Part shown: positions 24,323-36,688 of the stretch, piece after piece
How positions within the stretch are numbered: position 1 is the first letter of the stretch
Layout of the letters: each line of letters begins with the position of its first letter
Assembly (NCBI GenBank): GCA_963724065.1
Contig: CAVRTB010000003.1
Span: 186,001 to 250,000, forward strand
Length of the DNA stretch: 64,000 nt
Direction of reading: 5' to 3'
Source of the DNA: DASRIA01 sp963724065
GTDB lineage: Bacteria; Actinomycetota; Thermoleophilia; Solirubrobacterales; JBBDJG01
The notes under the pieces: generated by a model
What the model saw: only the letters and a program-made list of their open reading frames with translations
Databases searched by the model: none
What the model was told of the DNA's origin: nothing
Translations under genes and position numbers: made by a program

Positions 24323-25171
24323 CTATCGCACGCGGAACGAGAACGGGCCCAGGCGCACCCCGATCGTGCAGGTACAGCTGCCCTGCACGACCTGCTCGAA
24401 GCTGACCGCACCGCGGTAGCGCCCGCGACACCAGCGCGCGGCGCGCTGCCCGTCGCTGCCGAACGGCCGCACGAGAAAGCGCACGATGCCGTCCTTGCGG
24501 TAGCGGATGCCGAGCGAGGTCGCCTCGATCTCTCCGCAACCGGGCGGGCCCTCGACCTTGATCGAGAAGGACTCGCCGCTGGAGGGCACGGCCTCGATCG
24601 CGCGAAACCGGATCACAAACGCCTCGGCGCGACCGCCGCGAGCCGGCGACGCGGAGGGGAACGGCGAGGCGAGCGTGCGCTTGCGCTCGCATCCGATCAG
24701 CTTGTCGTCGCGGTCGGCGCTCACGCGGTCATGCCCCGGCCCGCAGCGCACGATGTCGCGCCTGCCGTTCGCGACGTTCACGGCGTCGGCTCCGGGGCCC
24801 GCCCACACGTGGTTTGTCCCGGCGGACAACCCTCCGTACGCATATGCGGAGGGCGCGTCGTCGATGCGATCCGCGCCGCCGCCGCCCAGCAGGCGGTCGG
24901 ACCCGGTGCCGCCGATCAGGACGTCGCGGCCCGGTCCGCCCGAGAGCCGGTCGCGGCCGGGCCCTCCCTCGAGGCAGTCGCGGCCCGCGCCGCCGAAGAT
25001 GCGGTCGTCGCCGTCCATGCCCAGCACGTGGTTCGCGGCCGCGCTCACGCTGAGGCGCTCCGACGCGGCTGTCCCCTGGATCAGCGCTCCGCAGCCGGCG
25101 GCGGCCGGAGCCTGCGCCGGTAGGACCGCGACGGCGGTCGACACGGCCGCGAGCGCGAGGATCGGACGCAT
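24323..25171 (-). CDS. secreted RTX-like calcium-binding protein
   Basis: A 282-residue protein with a signal peptide (MRPILALAAVSTAVAVLPAQAPAAAG) and a central block of RTX nonapeptides (GGAGRDCLEGGPGRDRLSGG and similar, about residues 58-105) that fold into a calcium-dependent beta-roll. A variant CGPGHDRVSADRDDKLIGCE with paired Cys closes the repeat region; the same motif occurs in the RTX protein at 43.8 kb. The last 110 residues form a separate beta domain with Cys residues (CTCTIGVRLGPFSFRVR at the end). Probably an extracellular structural or adhesive protein. It has no protease or lipase domain. Confidence 0.8.
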   Translation of the reverse strand: MRPILALAAVSTAVAVLPAQAPAAAGCGALIQGTAASERLSVSAAANHVLGMDGDDRIFGGAGRDCLEGGPGRDRLSGGPGRDVLIGGTGSDRLLGGGGADRIDDAPSAYAYGGLSAGTNHVWAGPGADAVNVANGRRDIVRCGPGHDRVSADRDDKLIGCERKRTLASPFPSASPARGGRAEAFVIRFRAIEAVPSSGESFSIKVEGPPGCGEIEATSLGIRYRKDGIVRFLVRPFGSDGQRAARWCRGRYRGAVSFEQVVQGSCTCTIGVRLGPFSFRVR

Positions 25172-25243
25172 GACGACGACGTTAGACGCGGATGCCCGGG
25201 CTCCTGCCGATCCCTGGACGCATGGCCGATAGGCTGCGCGGCC

Positions 25244-25690
25244 GTGGCATCCGCGGCGGTTTCCGGCGACTGCAGGTTCTGTGCGATCGCGCGCGGTGAT
25301 GCCGGCGCGCGCGTCGTCTTCGAGGGCGCGCGCACGCTCGGGTTCCTCGATCACCGCCCTCTCTTTCCGGGTCACGTGCTCCTGATCCCCCGCGAGCACC
25401 GCGAGACGATGGCCGACGCGCAGCCTGATCTGATCGCAGCGCTGTTCGCGGACGCGCGGCTGGTCGCGCTCGCGGTCGAGCAGGGCCTGGGCGCAGACGG
25501 ATCGTTCGTCGCGGTCAACAATCGCGTCAGCCAGAGCGTTCCCCACCTGCACGTGCACGTCGTCCCGCGCCGCCGCAAGGACGGGCTGCGCGGGTTCTTC
25601 TGGCCCCGGAACCCCTATCGGGACGACGCCCACGCCGACGAGGTGCGTGACCTGCTGCGCGCGGCGGTCACGGGGATCTCCGGTACATGA
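25244..25690 (+). CDS. HIT-family hydrolase
   Basis: A 148-residue histidine-triad protein. HLHVHVVPR carries the nucleophilic His; CRFCAIARGDAGARVVFE at the N-terminus has the CxxC of zinc-binding HIT members; RPLFPGHVLLIPREH is the usual second segment. Such enzymes hydrolyse nucleotide phosphoramidates or dinucleoside polyphosphates. GTG start at 25244. Cytoplasmic. It is followed 61 bases later by the AIM24-like gene. Confidence 0.9.
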   Translation: MASAAVSGDCRFCAIARGDAGARVVFEGARTLGFLDHRPLFPGHVLLIPREHRETMADAQPDLIAALFADARLVALAVEQGLGADGSFVAVNNRVSQSVPHLHVHVVPRRRKDGLRGFFWPRNPYRDDAHADEVRDLLRAAVTGISGT

Positions 25691-25751
25691 AGGCCCGGGG
25701 GCACTCACGGCGAAGAAAGTCGCCGACGAGCATCGAACGGACAGGAGAGAC

Positions 25752-26462
25752 ATGCCCGTAGAGCAGGCGTTGCAACAGTTCACAGAGACCGAGAGCAATG
25801 AGAGCTTCTCGCTCCAGAACCACAAGCTGCTCAAGGTCGAGTTGGCCGACGTGACGATCCAGGCGAAGCTCGGCGCGATGGTGGCCTATCAGGGCGACGT
25901 CAAGTTCGAGCGGGCCGGCACCGGCGGAATGGCGCGCCTGATGAAGAAGGTCGCGACCGGCGAGGGCGTGAAGCTGATGACCGTCTCGGGCAAGGGCGAG
26001 GTGTTCCTCGCCGACCACGCCCAGGAGGTCCATCTGGTGAAGCTCAGTGACGACAAGATCACGGTGAACAGCCAGAACCTGCTCGCGTTCGACGCCGGGA
26101 TCGACTGGGACATCCGCAAGGTGGAGGGCGCCTCCGGGATCCTTGCCGGCGGGCTGTTCAACCTCGAGCTGTCCGGCACCGGGTGGGTCGCGCTGCTCTC
26201 CGACGGGCCACCGATGCTGCTCCAGCTGGGCGGCGAGGCCACCTTTGCCGACCCGCAGGCCGCGATCACCTGGTCGAGCGCGGTCAAGACCTCCGTGAAG
26301 ACCGACGCGAACCTCAAGACGCTGATCGGACGCGGGTCGGGCGAGACGCTCCAGATGCAGTTCTCCGGCGACGGGTGGCTGCTGATCCAGCCCTCCGAGG
26401 GTCGCGTCGACGTCGCCGCGGCGGCGTCGGGGCGGGGCCTCGGGAACCTGCTCGGCGGCTGA
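25752..26462 (+). CDS. AIM24-family protein
   Basis: A 236-residue protein of the AIM24 (TIGR00266-like) family, which folds as a trimeric beta-prism. Segments include VTIQAKLGAMVAYQGDVKFE, GEVFLADHAQEVHLVKL and GLFNLELSGTGWVALLSDG. The start is ATG 25752, preceded by AGGAGAGA at 6 bases. An in-frame extension overlapping the HIT gene is not supported. The bacterial function is unknown; the yeast namesake is mitochondrial. It lies in a run of four same-strand genes (HIT, AIM24, two thioredoxin-fold proteins) and may be part of an operon. Confidence 0.85.
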   Translation: MPVEQALQQFTETESNESFSLQNHKLLKVELADVTIQAKLGAMVAYQGDVKFERAGTGGMARLMKKVATGEGVKLMTVSGKGEVFLADHAQEVHLVKLSDDKITVNSQNLLAFDAGIDWDIRKVEGASGILAGGLFNLELSGTGWVALLSDGPPMLLQLGGEATFADPQAAITWSSAVKTSVKTDANLKTLIGRGSGETLQMQFSGDGWLLIQPSEGRVDVAAAASGRGLGNLLGG

Positions 26463-26474
26463 GACAATGCGGGG

Positions 26475-26804
26475 GTGAGCCCCCGCGTCGAGTTCCTGTG
26501 GTGGGAGGGCTGTCCCTCCCACGAGCGCGCGCTCGCCGAGTTGCGTGACGCGATGGGCGAGCTGGGGATGGACTCCTCGGCTGTCGACGTGCGCGAGGTT
26601 GCGACCGAGGAGGCCGTCGCGCGAGAGGGGTTCGTGGGATCGCCCACGATTCGCATCGACGGGCGTGACCTGCAGCCTCCCACCGGCGCCGACGTCATTG
26701 GGCTAAGTTGCCGCGTCTACAGGTTGCGCGACGGCCGCATCTCACCGACACCCGATCCGGCCGACCTGCGCGACGCTTTGATGTCGGCGACGAAAGCGGG
26801 GTGA
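26475..26804 (+). CDS. thioredoxin-fold small protein with CPSH motif
   Basis: A 109-residue thioredoxin-like protein (VEFLWWEGCPSHERALAEL, then EGFVGSPTIRIDGRDLQPP with the expected cis-Pro in GSPTI). The active site is CPSH, one Cys only, so it may form mixed disulfides or bind metal rather than act as a standard disulfide reductase. Relatives are annotated as alkylmercury-lyase-like or DF-type thioredoxins. GTG start at 26475, 12 bases after AIM24. It ends 2 bases before the next redox gene, suggesting an operon. Confidence 0.75.
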   Translation: MSPRVEFLWWEGCPSHERALAELRDAMGELGMDSSAVDVREVATEEAVAREGFVGSPTIRIDGRDLQPPTGADVIGLSCRVYRLRDGRISPTPDPADLRDALMSATKAG

Positions 26805-26806
26805 TC

Positions 26807-27337
26807 ATGGCGGGACTGTCGATCGGCGACCAGGCGCCGGCGTTCGAGCTGACGGACACCGAGGGCGCCGCGCACGCCTTCGCGGACGGTGGCGGACAGC
26901 CCACCGCTGTCGTCTTCACCTGCAACCACTGCCCCTATGCGCTCGCCTGGCACGACCGCATACTCGACGCCGCGCGCGACTACGAGTCACGCGGCGTGCG
27001 CTTCCTCCTGATCAGCCCGAACGACGCGGAGCGCTACCCGCGGGACTCCTACGAGGCGATGCAGCAGCGCGTCCACAGGGACGGGGGTTGGCCCGCGCCC
27101 TACCTCTACGACGAGCGCCAGGACGTCGCCCGTGCGTACGGCGCGAAGACGACGCCCGACGTGTTCGTCGTCGACGCCGAAGGCCGCCTGCGCTACCGCG
27201 GCGCCCCGGACGCCGACTACAACGACCCCGAGCAGAACGCCGCGTGGCTGCGCGGCGCGCTCGACGCGGTACTCGAGGGCGCCGACCCCTCGCCCGCCGA
27301 GACCGACCCCGTCGGCTGCAGCATCAAGTGGAAGTAG
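26807..27337 (+). CDS. thioredoxin/AhpC-like redox protein
   Basis: A 176-residue peroxiredoxin/TlpA-like protein: LSIGDQAPAFELTDTEG opens the fold and TCNHCPYALAWHDRI holds a CNHC redox pair at about residue 43. GAKTTPDVFVVDAEGRLRYRG contains the cis-Pro loop. This family (annotated as thioredoxin family protein) probably reduces disulfides or peroxides in the cytoplasm. Start ATG 26807; GTG 26801 would overlap the previous stop and is possible. A stem-loop lies 34 bases after its stop. Confidence 0.85.
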   Translation: MAGLSIGDQAPAFELTDTEGAAHAFADGGGQPTAVVFTCNHCPYALAWHDRILDAARDYESRGVRFLLISPNDAERYPRDSYEAMQQRVHRDGGWPAPYLYDERQDVARAYGAKTTPDVFVVDAEGRLRYRGAPDADYNDPEQNAAWLRGALDAVLEGADPSPAETDPVGCSIKWK

Positions 27338-27370
27338 CGCCATGGCCACGGACGTGCGCCGGCACCATAC

Positions 27371-27409
27371 GTGGTCACTTTTGGTTGCTCTGCAACCACA
27401 GGGGACCAC
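27371..27409. terminator. stem-loop between convergent genes
   Basis: GTGGTC (27371) pairs with GACCAC (27404-27409) and GGTTGC (27383-27388) pairs with GCAACC (27392-27397), forming a two-part stem with an internal loop. It lies between the convergent thioredoxin and kgd genes. It has no T-run. The rest of 27338-27602 shows no gene. Confidence 0.45.
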
Positions 27410-27602
27410 GTTGCGTCCGCGCGACTGCGGATGCGAACGTCGCCTGCTGTCCTGAGCGCGAGAGGCATGGAGGGGCCCTGACGCTCGTCGAGCGCGACGA
27501 TGACGCGATCGAGGTCGTGCGCGTCCGTTCGCGAAGAGCGGGTCCCCCGGGCGCACAGCAGCAATCGAGGTTCCCTTGGCGGCGACTCGGTCGCCCTGGG
27601 TG

Positions 27603-31538
<3,936 letters not shown>

Positions 31539-31546
31539 TTCTCTAC

Positions 31547-32422
31547 TTAACCCTGTCTGTCAAGAGGTTCTGGGGGCCGAGCCCATCCTAGCTTTACGTC
31601 GCCACCCTGGACAGCCGGGGCATTCCCGCGCGCGTGGTCCTCGGCCTCCTGCTTGCGGTCGGCGTCCTCGGCCGCTCTCATGAAGAAGAAGATCAGGGCC
31701 CCGATCATCACGATGAAGTCGAGCACGAGCATCAGGCCTCCGGCGATCTGCTGGTCCTCCGCGGGCGTGAGGCCGTGCTCGAGCGCGCGCCGCCCGTAGA
31801 AGCTCTCGTAGATCGGCCGCTGGAGGATCACGAACGCCATCCCGAGGAACATTCCTGCGAACCGCGTCCCCACGATCTGCGGGATCTTCCACAGCTCCCC
31901 CGGGACCCGGCGGCGCGCGGGCTCGAGCACCGACACCCAGAGCAGGATCGACGCTGCGATGAAGGTCTGGTGCTGGATCGCGTGGAGCACGGGGGAGCGC
32001 AGCGCGCTCTCGTACGCCGGGGCGAGATGCCACCCGTAGAGCACGGCGATCCAGAGCGGACCGGCCACCAGCGGTTGCTTCAGAAACCGGAATGCCGCGC
32101 GCAGTCGACGCGAGCGCGCAAGCTCGACGAACAGGGCGCGCGGCAGGATGAAGGCGTAGACGGGCGAGCGCAGCCCGATCACGAGCAGGGGTGCGGACAG
32201 GTCGGCGATCAGCAGGTGCTGGGCCATGTGCGCCGAGAGGAGGTCCGTCTCGCCGAGCGAGTCGAGCGGCGAAAGGAGCGCGACGCCCATCAGGACGAGC
32301 CCGGCGTACCACGCGGTCTGCTGGAGGCGCGGGACGCTGTACCCGCGCCGCGCCAGGATCCGGGTCGCGCGGGCGTAGAGCACAGTGGGGAGGGCGATCA
32401 GGTAGATCGCCGTGAGGTCCAC
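31547..32422 (-). CDS. ctaG: CtaG-type cytochrome c oxidase assembly membrane protein
   Basis: A 291-residue protein of the caa3-type CtaG family with seven or so membrane helices. Conserved segments: SAHMAQHLLIADLSAPLLVIG (the MxxH motif), HAIQHQTFIAASILLWVSVLEP and GLMLVLDFIVMIGALIFFF. The family is needed for copper delivery to terminal oxidases. GTG start at 32422 is chosen; an in-frame upstream extension overlaps the small gene and is Arg/Pro-rich. It lies in an operon with a cupredoxin-like gene, a large membrane protein and a 42-residue protein, all four adjoining or overlapping. Confidence 0.85.
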   Translation of the reverse strand: MDLTAIYLIALPTVLYARATRILARRGYSVPRLQQTAWYAGLVLMGVALLSPLDSLGETDLLSAHMAQHLLIADLSAPLLVIGLRSPVYAFILPRALFVELARSRRLRAAFRFLKQPLVAGPLWIAVLYGWHLAPAYESALRSPVLHAIQHQTFIAASILLWVSVLEPARRRVPGELWKIPQIVGTRFAGMFLGMAFVILQRPIYESFYGRRALEHGLTPAEDQQIAGGLMLVLDFIVMIGALIFFFMRAAEDADRKQEAEDHARGNAPAVQGGDVKLGWARPPEPLDRQG

Positions 32423-32439
32423 GGCTGGCGCCCCCGCCC

Positions 32440-32568
32440 TCAGTCGTCGGCGTCGCCGCGGCGGCGGTCCCGGATCGTGATCCAAACGAACCAGAGGATC
32501 AGCACGAGCACGGGGAGGACGGTCAGTAGGTCGACGAGCACGTGGCCGGTGTGGGCGACCGGGATCAC
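32440..32568 (-). CDS. small single-pass membrane protein (42 residues)
   Basis: A short frame from GTG 32568, which overlaps the stop of the large membrane protein gene (GTGA), to TGA 32440. It encodes MIPVAHTGHVLVDLLTVLPV followed by VLILWFVWITIRDRRRGDADD: one clear membrane helix (about residues 10-31) and a charged cytoplasmic tail. The coupled start and its place between two membrane genes of a probable copper/oxidase-assembly operon make it a real gene. Function unknown; a small assembly or oxidase-associated subunit is possible. Confidence 0.7.
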   Translation of the reverse strand: MIPVAHTGHVLVDLLTVLPVLVLILWFVWITIRDRRRGDADD

Positions 32569-33995
32569 TGGTTCGCCTGCGAGATCAGGAAGAGGCCGAA
32601 GGTCGTGAACGCCACCATCACCGCGAGCATCCAGTATTGCGACGTCGTCGCGGCGCGCGCCTTCCCGTAGAGGACGAGTGCGCGGTCGTGCGCCAGGATG
32701 AGCCCGCAGACATGCCCGGCCACGAGCACGCCGACCTGCACGTACCAGATCGCGGTGGCGCTCACGACGCCGTAGTCGATCGCCTTGTCGGCGGTGCCGA
32801 ACAGGTCCCAGCCCTTGCCGAGCGGGTCCGACGCGAGGTAGCCGATCGCCTGGCCGTTGTAGACGAGCAGCGAGAAGTAGTGCGCGAGCACGTACGCGGC
32901 CGCGATCGGCACCAGCGTGTGCGAGAAGGAGCGCGCGATCTCGATCGCCGGGCGCCGGTCGATCGTCCGGATCCCGTAGACGCCGATCCCGTAGATCAAC
33001 GCGACGATGCCGAGCGCGAGCAGCATCCCGACCGAGAATGTCAGCTCGAGGGAGGAGGCGGGCCCGAAGCCGATGTCGATGAACCGGTCCTGGATGTCGG
33101 GCGCGATGTCGACCCACGGGCTGCCCTCGCTCGCCCCGTCGAACATCACGGTCCCGATCATCACGAACAGCAGCGCGATCGTCCCTGGGAGCGGCTCGAG
33201 TCCGGTCACGCCCGACAGCAGCCTGCGCCGGCCGAGCCGGCCCTCCTTCACCGTCAGCGGCGACAGCCGCGAGAAGAAGTTGAAGTAGACCGAGAACGCC
33301 TCGCCGCGCGACAGCCATGCCTCGGTGCCGAAGCACGCGATGCCGAGCAGCGTGATCGCGCTGTAGACGAGGGCCGCGATCGCGAGCGTGCTCGGGTCGC
33401 TGCCGTTGCGGTAGGCGAGCTCGATCCACGCGAAGGCGAGCAGCAGGGCGGCCGCGGGCCAGCGCCCGAGCCGCTCGGGGTACCGGAACGGGGCGGGCAT
33501 CGGCCCGGACACACGCGCTGCCACCCAGCCCGCGGCGCGCGCGATCGCCCGCCACGGGTTGAAGGCGCGGAAGACGTCGCCGAGCAGCAGGCTGAGCGCG
33601 ACGAGGCCGACCCAGAAGATCACGTAGATGAAGGTCGGGGCGAAGTTGGCCGGCGGCGACTGGACGCCGGCGAGCCCGCTCCAGATCGTGACGCCCAGCA
33701 GGCCGACGCCGACGAGGCCCGCGAAGAACTCGGTCGCGGGGTTCACCAGCGTGAACGACAGTCCCTCGGGCAGCAGGCGGAACCGCTCGTCGCCCTCGAG
33801 CCGCGGCGTCTGCCACAGCGTCGCGAGCGCGGCGAACGAGACGATCAGGACGACCGCCGCCGCCCAGCCGAACAGCCAGGCCGGGATCGGCAGGTCGGCA
33901 CGGCCGACGAGGCCGTGGGCCGCGGCCGTCGCAGGCACGGCCAGCGCCGTCACCGCCACCGCCACGACGATCGCGGCGGCCCGTCTGCTTCGCAT
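32565..33995 (-). CDS. large multi-pass membrane protein beside ctaG
   Basis: A 476-residue protein with a signal-like N-terminus (residues 7-26) ending AAAHGLVGRADLPIPAWLFGW, then about ten membrane helices. His residues at helix ends (SHTLVPIAAAYVLAHYFSLL, QVGVLVAGHVCGLILAHDRAL) could bind copper or heme. I recall similar actinobacterial proteins being labelled fenitrothion hydrolase after a Burkholderia membrane protein, but that name should not be taken as function. Context (cupredoxin-like gene upstream, small membrane protein and ctaG downstream, all overlapping) suggests a role in copper handling or oxidase biogenesis. Its ATG (33995) overlaps the upstream stop (TGATG). Confidence 0.75.
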   Translation of the reverse strand: MRSRRAAAIVVAVAVTALAVPATAAAHGLVGRADLPIPAWLFGWAAAVVLIVSFAALATLWQTPRLEGDERFRLLPEGLSFTLVNPATEFFAGLVGVGLLGVTIWSGLAGVQSPPANFAPTFIYVIFWVGLVALSLLLGDVFRAFNPWRAIARAAGWVAARVSGPMPAPFRYPERLGRWPAAALLLAFAWIELAYRNGSDPSTLAIAALVYSAITLLGIACFGTEAWLSRGEAFSVYFNFFSRLSPLTVKEGRLGRRRLLSGVTGLEPLPGTIALLFVMIGTVMFDGASEGSPWVDIAPDIQDRFIDIGFGPASSLELTFSVGMLLALGIVALIYGIGVYGIRTIDRRPAIEIARSFSHTLVPIAAAYVLAHYFSLLVYNGQAIGYLASDPLGKGWDLFGTADKAIDYGVVSATAIWYVQVGVLVAGHVCGLILAHDRALVLYGKARAATTSQYWMLAVMVAFTTFGLFLISQANQ

Positions 33996-34426
33996 CAGGG
34001 CGAGACCCTCAGCTCGGCGATCTGTTCCTTGCGGCCCTCGAGCTCGACCTCGAACACGCCCTCGAGCTCGGCCGGGAATGCGAAGCGCACGGAGGCGTTG
34101 GCCGGCACGTCCTTGGTGACGTCGTAGCCGTGGACGTGAACCTCGTCCGCGACGTCGGAGGTCACGACGAACCTCACGCGCTCGCCCTTGTCGTACTCGA
34201 GGCGCTTGACGCCGCCGACGGGCTTGCCGTCCCGCACGGTGATCTGCGTGTCGACGGCGACCTCCGCCGTGCGGGTCTGGGTGGTCTGGGTGGTCTGCGT
34301 GGCGCTCGTGGTCTGCGTCGTGGTCGTCGCGCTCTCGTCGTCGCCTCCGGCGAGCACGATGAACAGGACCACGACCGCCACGAGGGTGGCCGCGCCGATC
34401 GCGATCCGGGCGCCCGAGCTTCTCAC
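33995..34426 (-). CDS. membrane-anchored cupredoxin-like protein without obvious copper ligands
   Basis: A 143-residue protein: a membrane anchor (about residues 6-24), a Thr/Gln-rich linker (TTTTQTTSATQTTQTTQT), and an 85-residue beta-sandwich (GERVRFVVTSDVADEVHVHGYDVTKDVPAN, shown here as GERVRFVVTSDVADEVHVHG) resembling EfeO-type cupredoxins. The two His of HVHG are present, but the usual C-terminal Cys/Met/His ligand loop is not, so copper binding may be incomplete or shared with a partner. GTG 34426 is a likely start; TTG 34459 is possible. First gene of the ctaG operon. Confidence 0.7.
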   Translation of the reverse strand: MRSSGARIAIGAATLVAVVVLFIVLAGGDDESATTTTQTTSATQTTQTTQTRTAEVAVDTQITVRDGKPVGGVKRLEYDKGERVRFVVTSDVADEVHVHGYDVTKDVPANASVRFAFPAELEGVFEVELEGRKEQIAELRVSP

Positions 34427-34515
34427 GGCGTGGATTCTAGGTCCTGCGGGTAGCTCCAAAGCTGATTGCTACGCTCGCCGCTTCCTCCCGTTCATCCCCG
34501 CCGGAGCATTTTCAC

Positions 34516-35748
34516 GTGACCAGGGACACCCAACGGCGCTACGCGGCGCTCGACGGACTGCGGGGCCTCGCGGCCCTGACGGTGTTCGCGATCCACATCT
34601 GGATCTATCAGCTGCCGAACACGGTGGTGCTGCGGCGCGACTCGTGGGAGAAGACCCTGCTGTTCGAGGGCCGCGTGGCGTTCGTGATGTTCTTCGTGCT
34701 GTCGGGCTACCTGCTCTATCGCGCGTTCGCGCGGGCAGCCCTGCGCCGCGGCGAGCCGGTCAACGTGCGCAGCTATCTGGTGCGCCGCGCCGCGCGGGTC
34801 GTCCCCGCCTACTACGTCGCGATCCTCGGCACGCTCGCGCTGCTCGCCGCCGCGGGCAACGTCCCGGGCCGGCGGCTCGTGGACGCCGGGGAGCTTCCGC
34901 TGTTCTTCGTGTTCGGGCAGAACTACTCGCCCGACACCTTGCTGAAGCTGAACGCGGCGACGTGGACGCTCGCCGTCGAGGTCGTCTTCTACCTGCTGCT
35001 CCCCGTCGTCGGATGGCTGGCGCTGCGGCTCGGCCGGGGCAGCGCCCGCCGCCAGGCACTCGTGCTCGGAGGGTTCGCGGCGGCGGGGCTCGCGTGGAAC
35101 GCCGTCGACTACGCCGCGGGCTGGGGACCGGTCGCGTCCCACTCGGCGCCCTCGTTCCTGCCCTACTTCGCCTGCGGGATGCTGGTCGCGCTGCTCGTGG
35201 AGTCGCGCCGTGCGCGCGGCGTCCCGTCGCTCGGCCGCGGCGCGAGCGCAGGGCTCGTGGCGGGCGCCGCCGTGCTGCTCGGGTCGAACGGGTGGTGGCA
35301 CGCGACCGGCACCCACGACGCGATCGCGATGGAGGTGCTCGCGGACGCGGGCGCCGCGCTCGCGTTCGCCGCGGTGATCGCCGCGCTCGTGCTCGGCACC
35401 GGGACCGGCGTGCGGTGGATGGGCGTGCGCCCGCTCGCCTGGATGGGCGAGATCACGTACGGCTTCTACCTGTGGCACATCCCGCTGATCGTGTGCGCGC
35501 GCGGGCTCGGCCTGTTGCCGGGCGGGGTCCTCTCCGGGATCGTGATGCTGCCGGTGGCGATCGCGTTCGGCGCGGCGAGCTGGTACTGGATCGAGCGCCC
35601 GATCATGAACCGCGCGGCGCGGCTGCCGCGCGCGGCAGCGGAGGGCGCTACCGCAGCCAGGTCCGCACGATCGCATTCGCGAAGCCCAGGCCGTAGCGGA
35701 TCACAGCCGGCTTCTTCGAGTGGCCGTGCAGCCGCTTCGTCACGGTGA
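34516..35748 (+). CDS. acyltransferase family 3 membrane protein
   Basis: A 410-residue integral membrane O-acyltransferase with ten or so helices. LDGLRGLAALTVFAIHIWIYQ has the catalytic-region His; FFVLSGYLLYRAF and SYLVRRAARVVPAYYVA carry the family Arg residues; WTLAVEVVFYLLLP and GEITYGFYLWHIPLI complete the pattern. It probably modifies a surface polysaccharide or lipid-linked glycan. GTG start at 34516. Its last 33 codons are Ser/Arg-rich and overlap the 3' end of the glycosyltransferase gene on the other strand by 101 bases, so the tail may be a loose read-through. Confidence 0.87.
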   Translation: MTRDTQRRYAALDGLRGLAALTVFAIHIWIYQLPNTVVLRRDSWEKTLLFEGRVAFVMFFVLSGYLLYRAFARAALRRGEPVNVRSYLVRRAARVVPAYYVAILGTLALLAAAGNVPGRRLVDAGELPLFFVFGQNYSPDTLLKLNAATWTLAVEVVFYLLLPVVGWLALRLGRGSARRQALVLGGFAAAGLAWNAVDYAAGWGPVASHSAPSFLPYFACGMLVALLVESRRARGVPSLGRGASAGLVAGAAVLLGSNGWWHATGTHDAIAMEVLADAGAALAFAAVIAALVLGTGTGVRWMGVRPLAWMGEITYGFYLWHIPLIVCARGLGLLPGGVLSGIVMLPVAIAFGAASWYWIERPIMNRAARLPRAAAEGATAARSARSHSRSPGRSGSQPASSSGRAAASSR

Positions 35749-36688
35749 TCGGGATCTCCTTCGCGGGCACGCCCCGCTTGATCGCCTCGATCATGAACTC
35801 CGACGTGTGGAACTGCTCCTGGCGCAGCACGAGCTGGGGAAGCACCGTGGAGCGCACGGCGCGATAGCCGTTGGAGCAGTCGCTGACCTTCGTGCGCGTG
35901 ATGAAGGAGACCATGCGGTTGAAGAAGACGATCCCCATCTCCCGCGCATAGTGGTTCGGCTCTGCGCTCCCCAGCACACGCGAGCCGTGCGCGACGTCGA
36001 CTTCGCCGTCGAGCACGGGGCGCACGAGGCGCGACATCTCCTCGGGCAGGTGCTGGCCGTCCGCGTCGAGCGTCACGACCACGGCTGCCCCCGCGTCGGA
36101 CGTCAGCCTGTAGCCGGTGCGCAACGCGGCGCCCCCGCCGCGGTTGATCACGTGCCGCGCGACCGCGGCGCCGTGCTCACGCGCGATGTCGCCCGAGCGG
36201 TCGCGCGACCCGTCGTCGACGACCAGCACCGCCGTCTCCACGCCGCAGACGGTCGTAGGAATCCGCGGCAGCACCGCGCCGATGTTGTCCTCCTCGTTGT
36301 AGGCCGGGATCACGACGGCGATCTTGTCGCGGAATCGCTCCGGCAACCCGGCGCTGCGGAACTCCTCCCACGCGATCCCCTCGAGCACGGCGGACAGCTC
36401 GCGGTCGACCCGCGCGGTCAGCGCGATGTTGCGCAGCAGCAGGAGGAACATGATGAAGATCGCGAACACGGCGAGGCCGAGGATGCGCCCGCCGCCGCCC
36501 TTGCGGAACGAGAACGCCTCGAGCAGCGCGTTCGTCAGCTCGGTCGCCGAGACGATCGCCAGCGCGAGACCGGCGAACAGTAGGATCAGGACGTCGACGT
36601 TGCGCAGCGCGCGGCGACGCCAGACGGCGAAGCCGATCACCGCGGCGCTGGCGACGAGGCCCGCGACGCGAATGGCGGAAAGCTCCAT
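35648..36688 (-). CDS. glycosyltransferase family 2 with N-terminal DUF2304-like membrane domain
   Basis: A 346-residue protein. Residues 1-105 contain three membrane helices of the DUF2304 type. Residues 125-346 are a GT-A glycosyltransferase (VVIPAYNEEDNIGAVLPRIP, LVVDDGSRDRSGD, NRGGGAALRTGYRL, VVTLDADGQHLPEEM with the DxD). It resembles dolichyl-phosphate-mannose synthases, so it probably moves a sugar onto a polyprenyl-phosphate carrier for the GT39-type enzyme encoded nearby. ATG 36688 shares its CATG with the divergent gene's ATG (36687), so one of the two starts is probably elsewhere; upstream in-frame starts exist for this gene (36724). Confidence 0.85.
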   Translation of the reverse strand: MELSAIRVAGLVASAAVIGFAVWRRRALRNVDVLILLFAGLALAIVSATELTNALLEAFSFRKGGGGRILGLAVFAIFIMFLLLLRNIALTARVDRELSAVLEGIAWEEFRSAGLPERFRDKIAVVIPAYNEEDNIGAVLPRIPTTVCGVETAVLVVDDGSRDRSGDIAREHGAAVARHVINRGGGAALRTGYRLTSDAGAAVVVTLDADGQHLPEEMSRLVRPVLDGEVDVAHGSRVLGSAEPNHYAREMGIVFFNRMVSFITRTKVSDCSNGYRAVRSTVLPQLVLRQEQFHTSEFMIEAIKRGVPAKEIPITVTKRLHGHSKKPAVIRYGLGFANAIVRTWLR

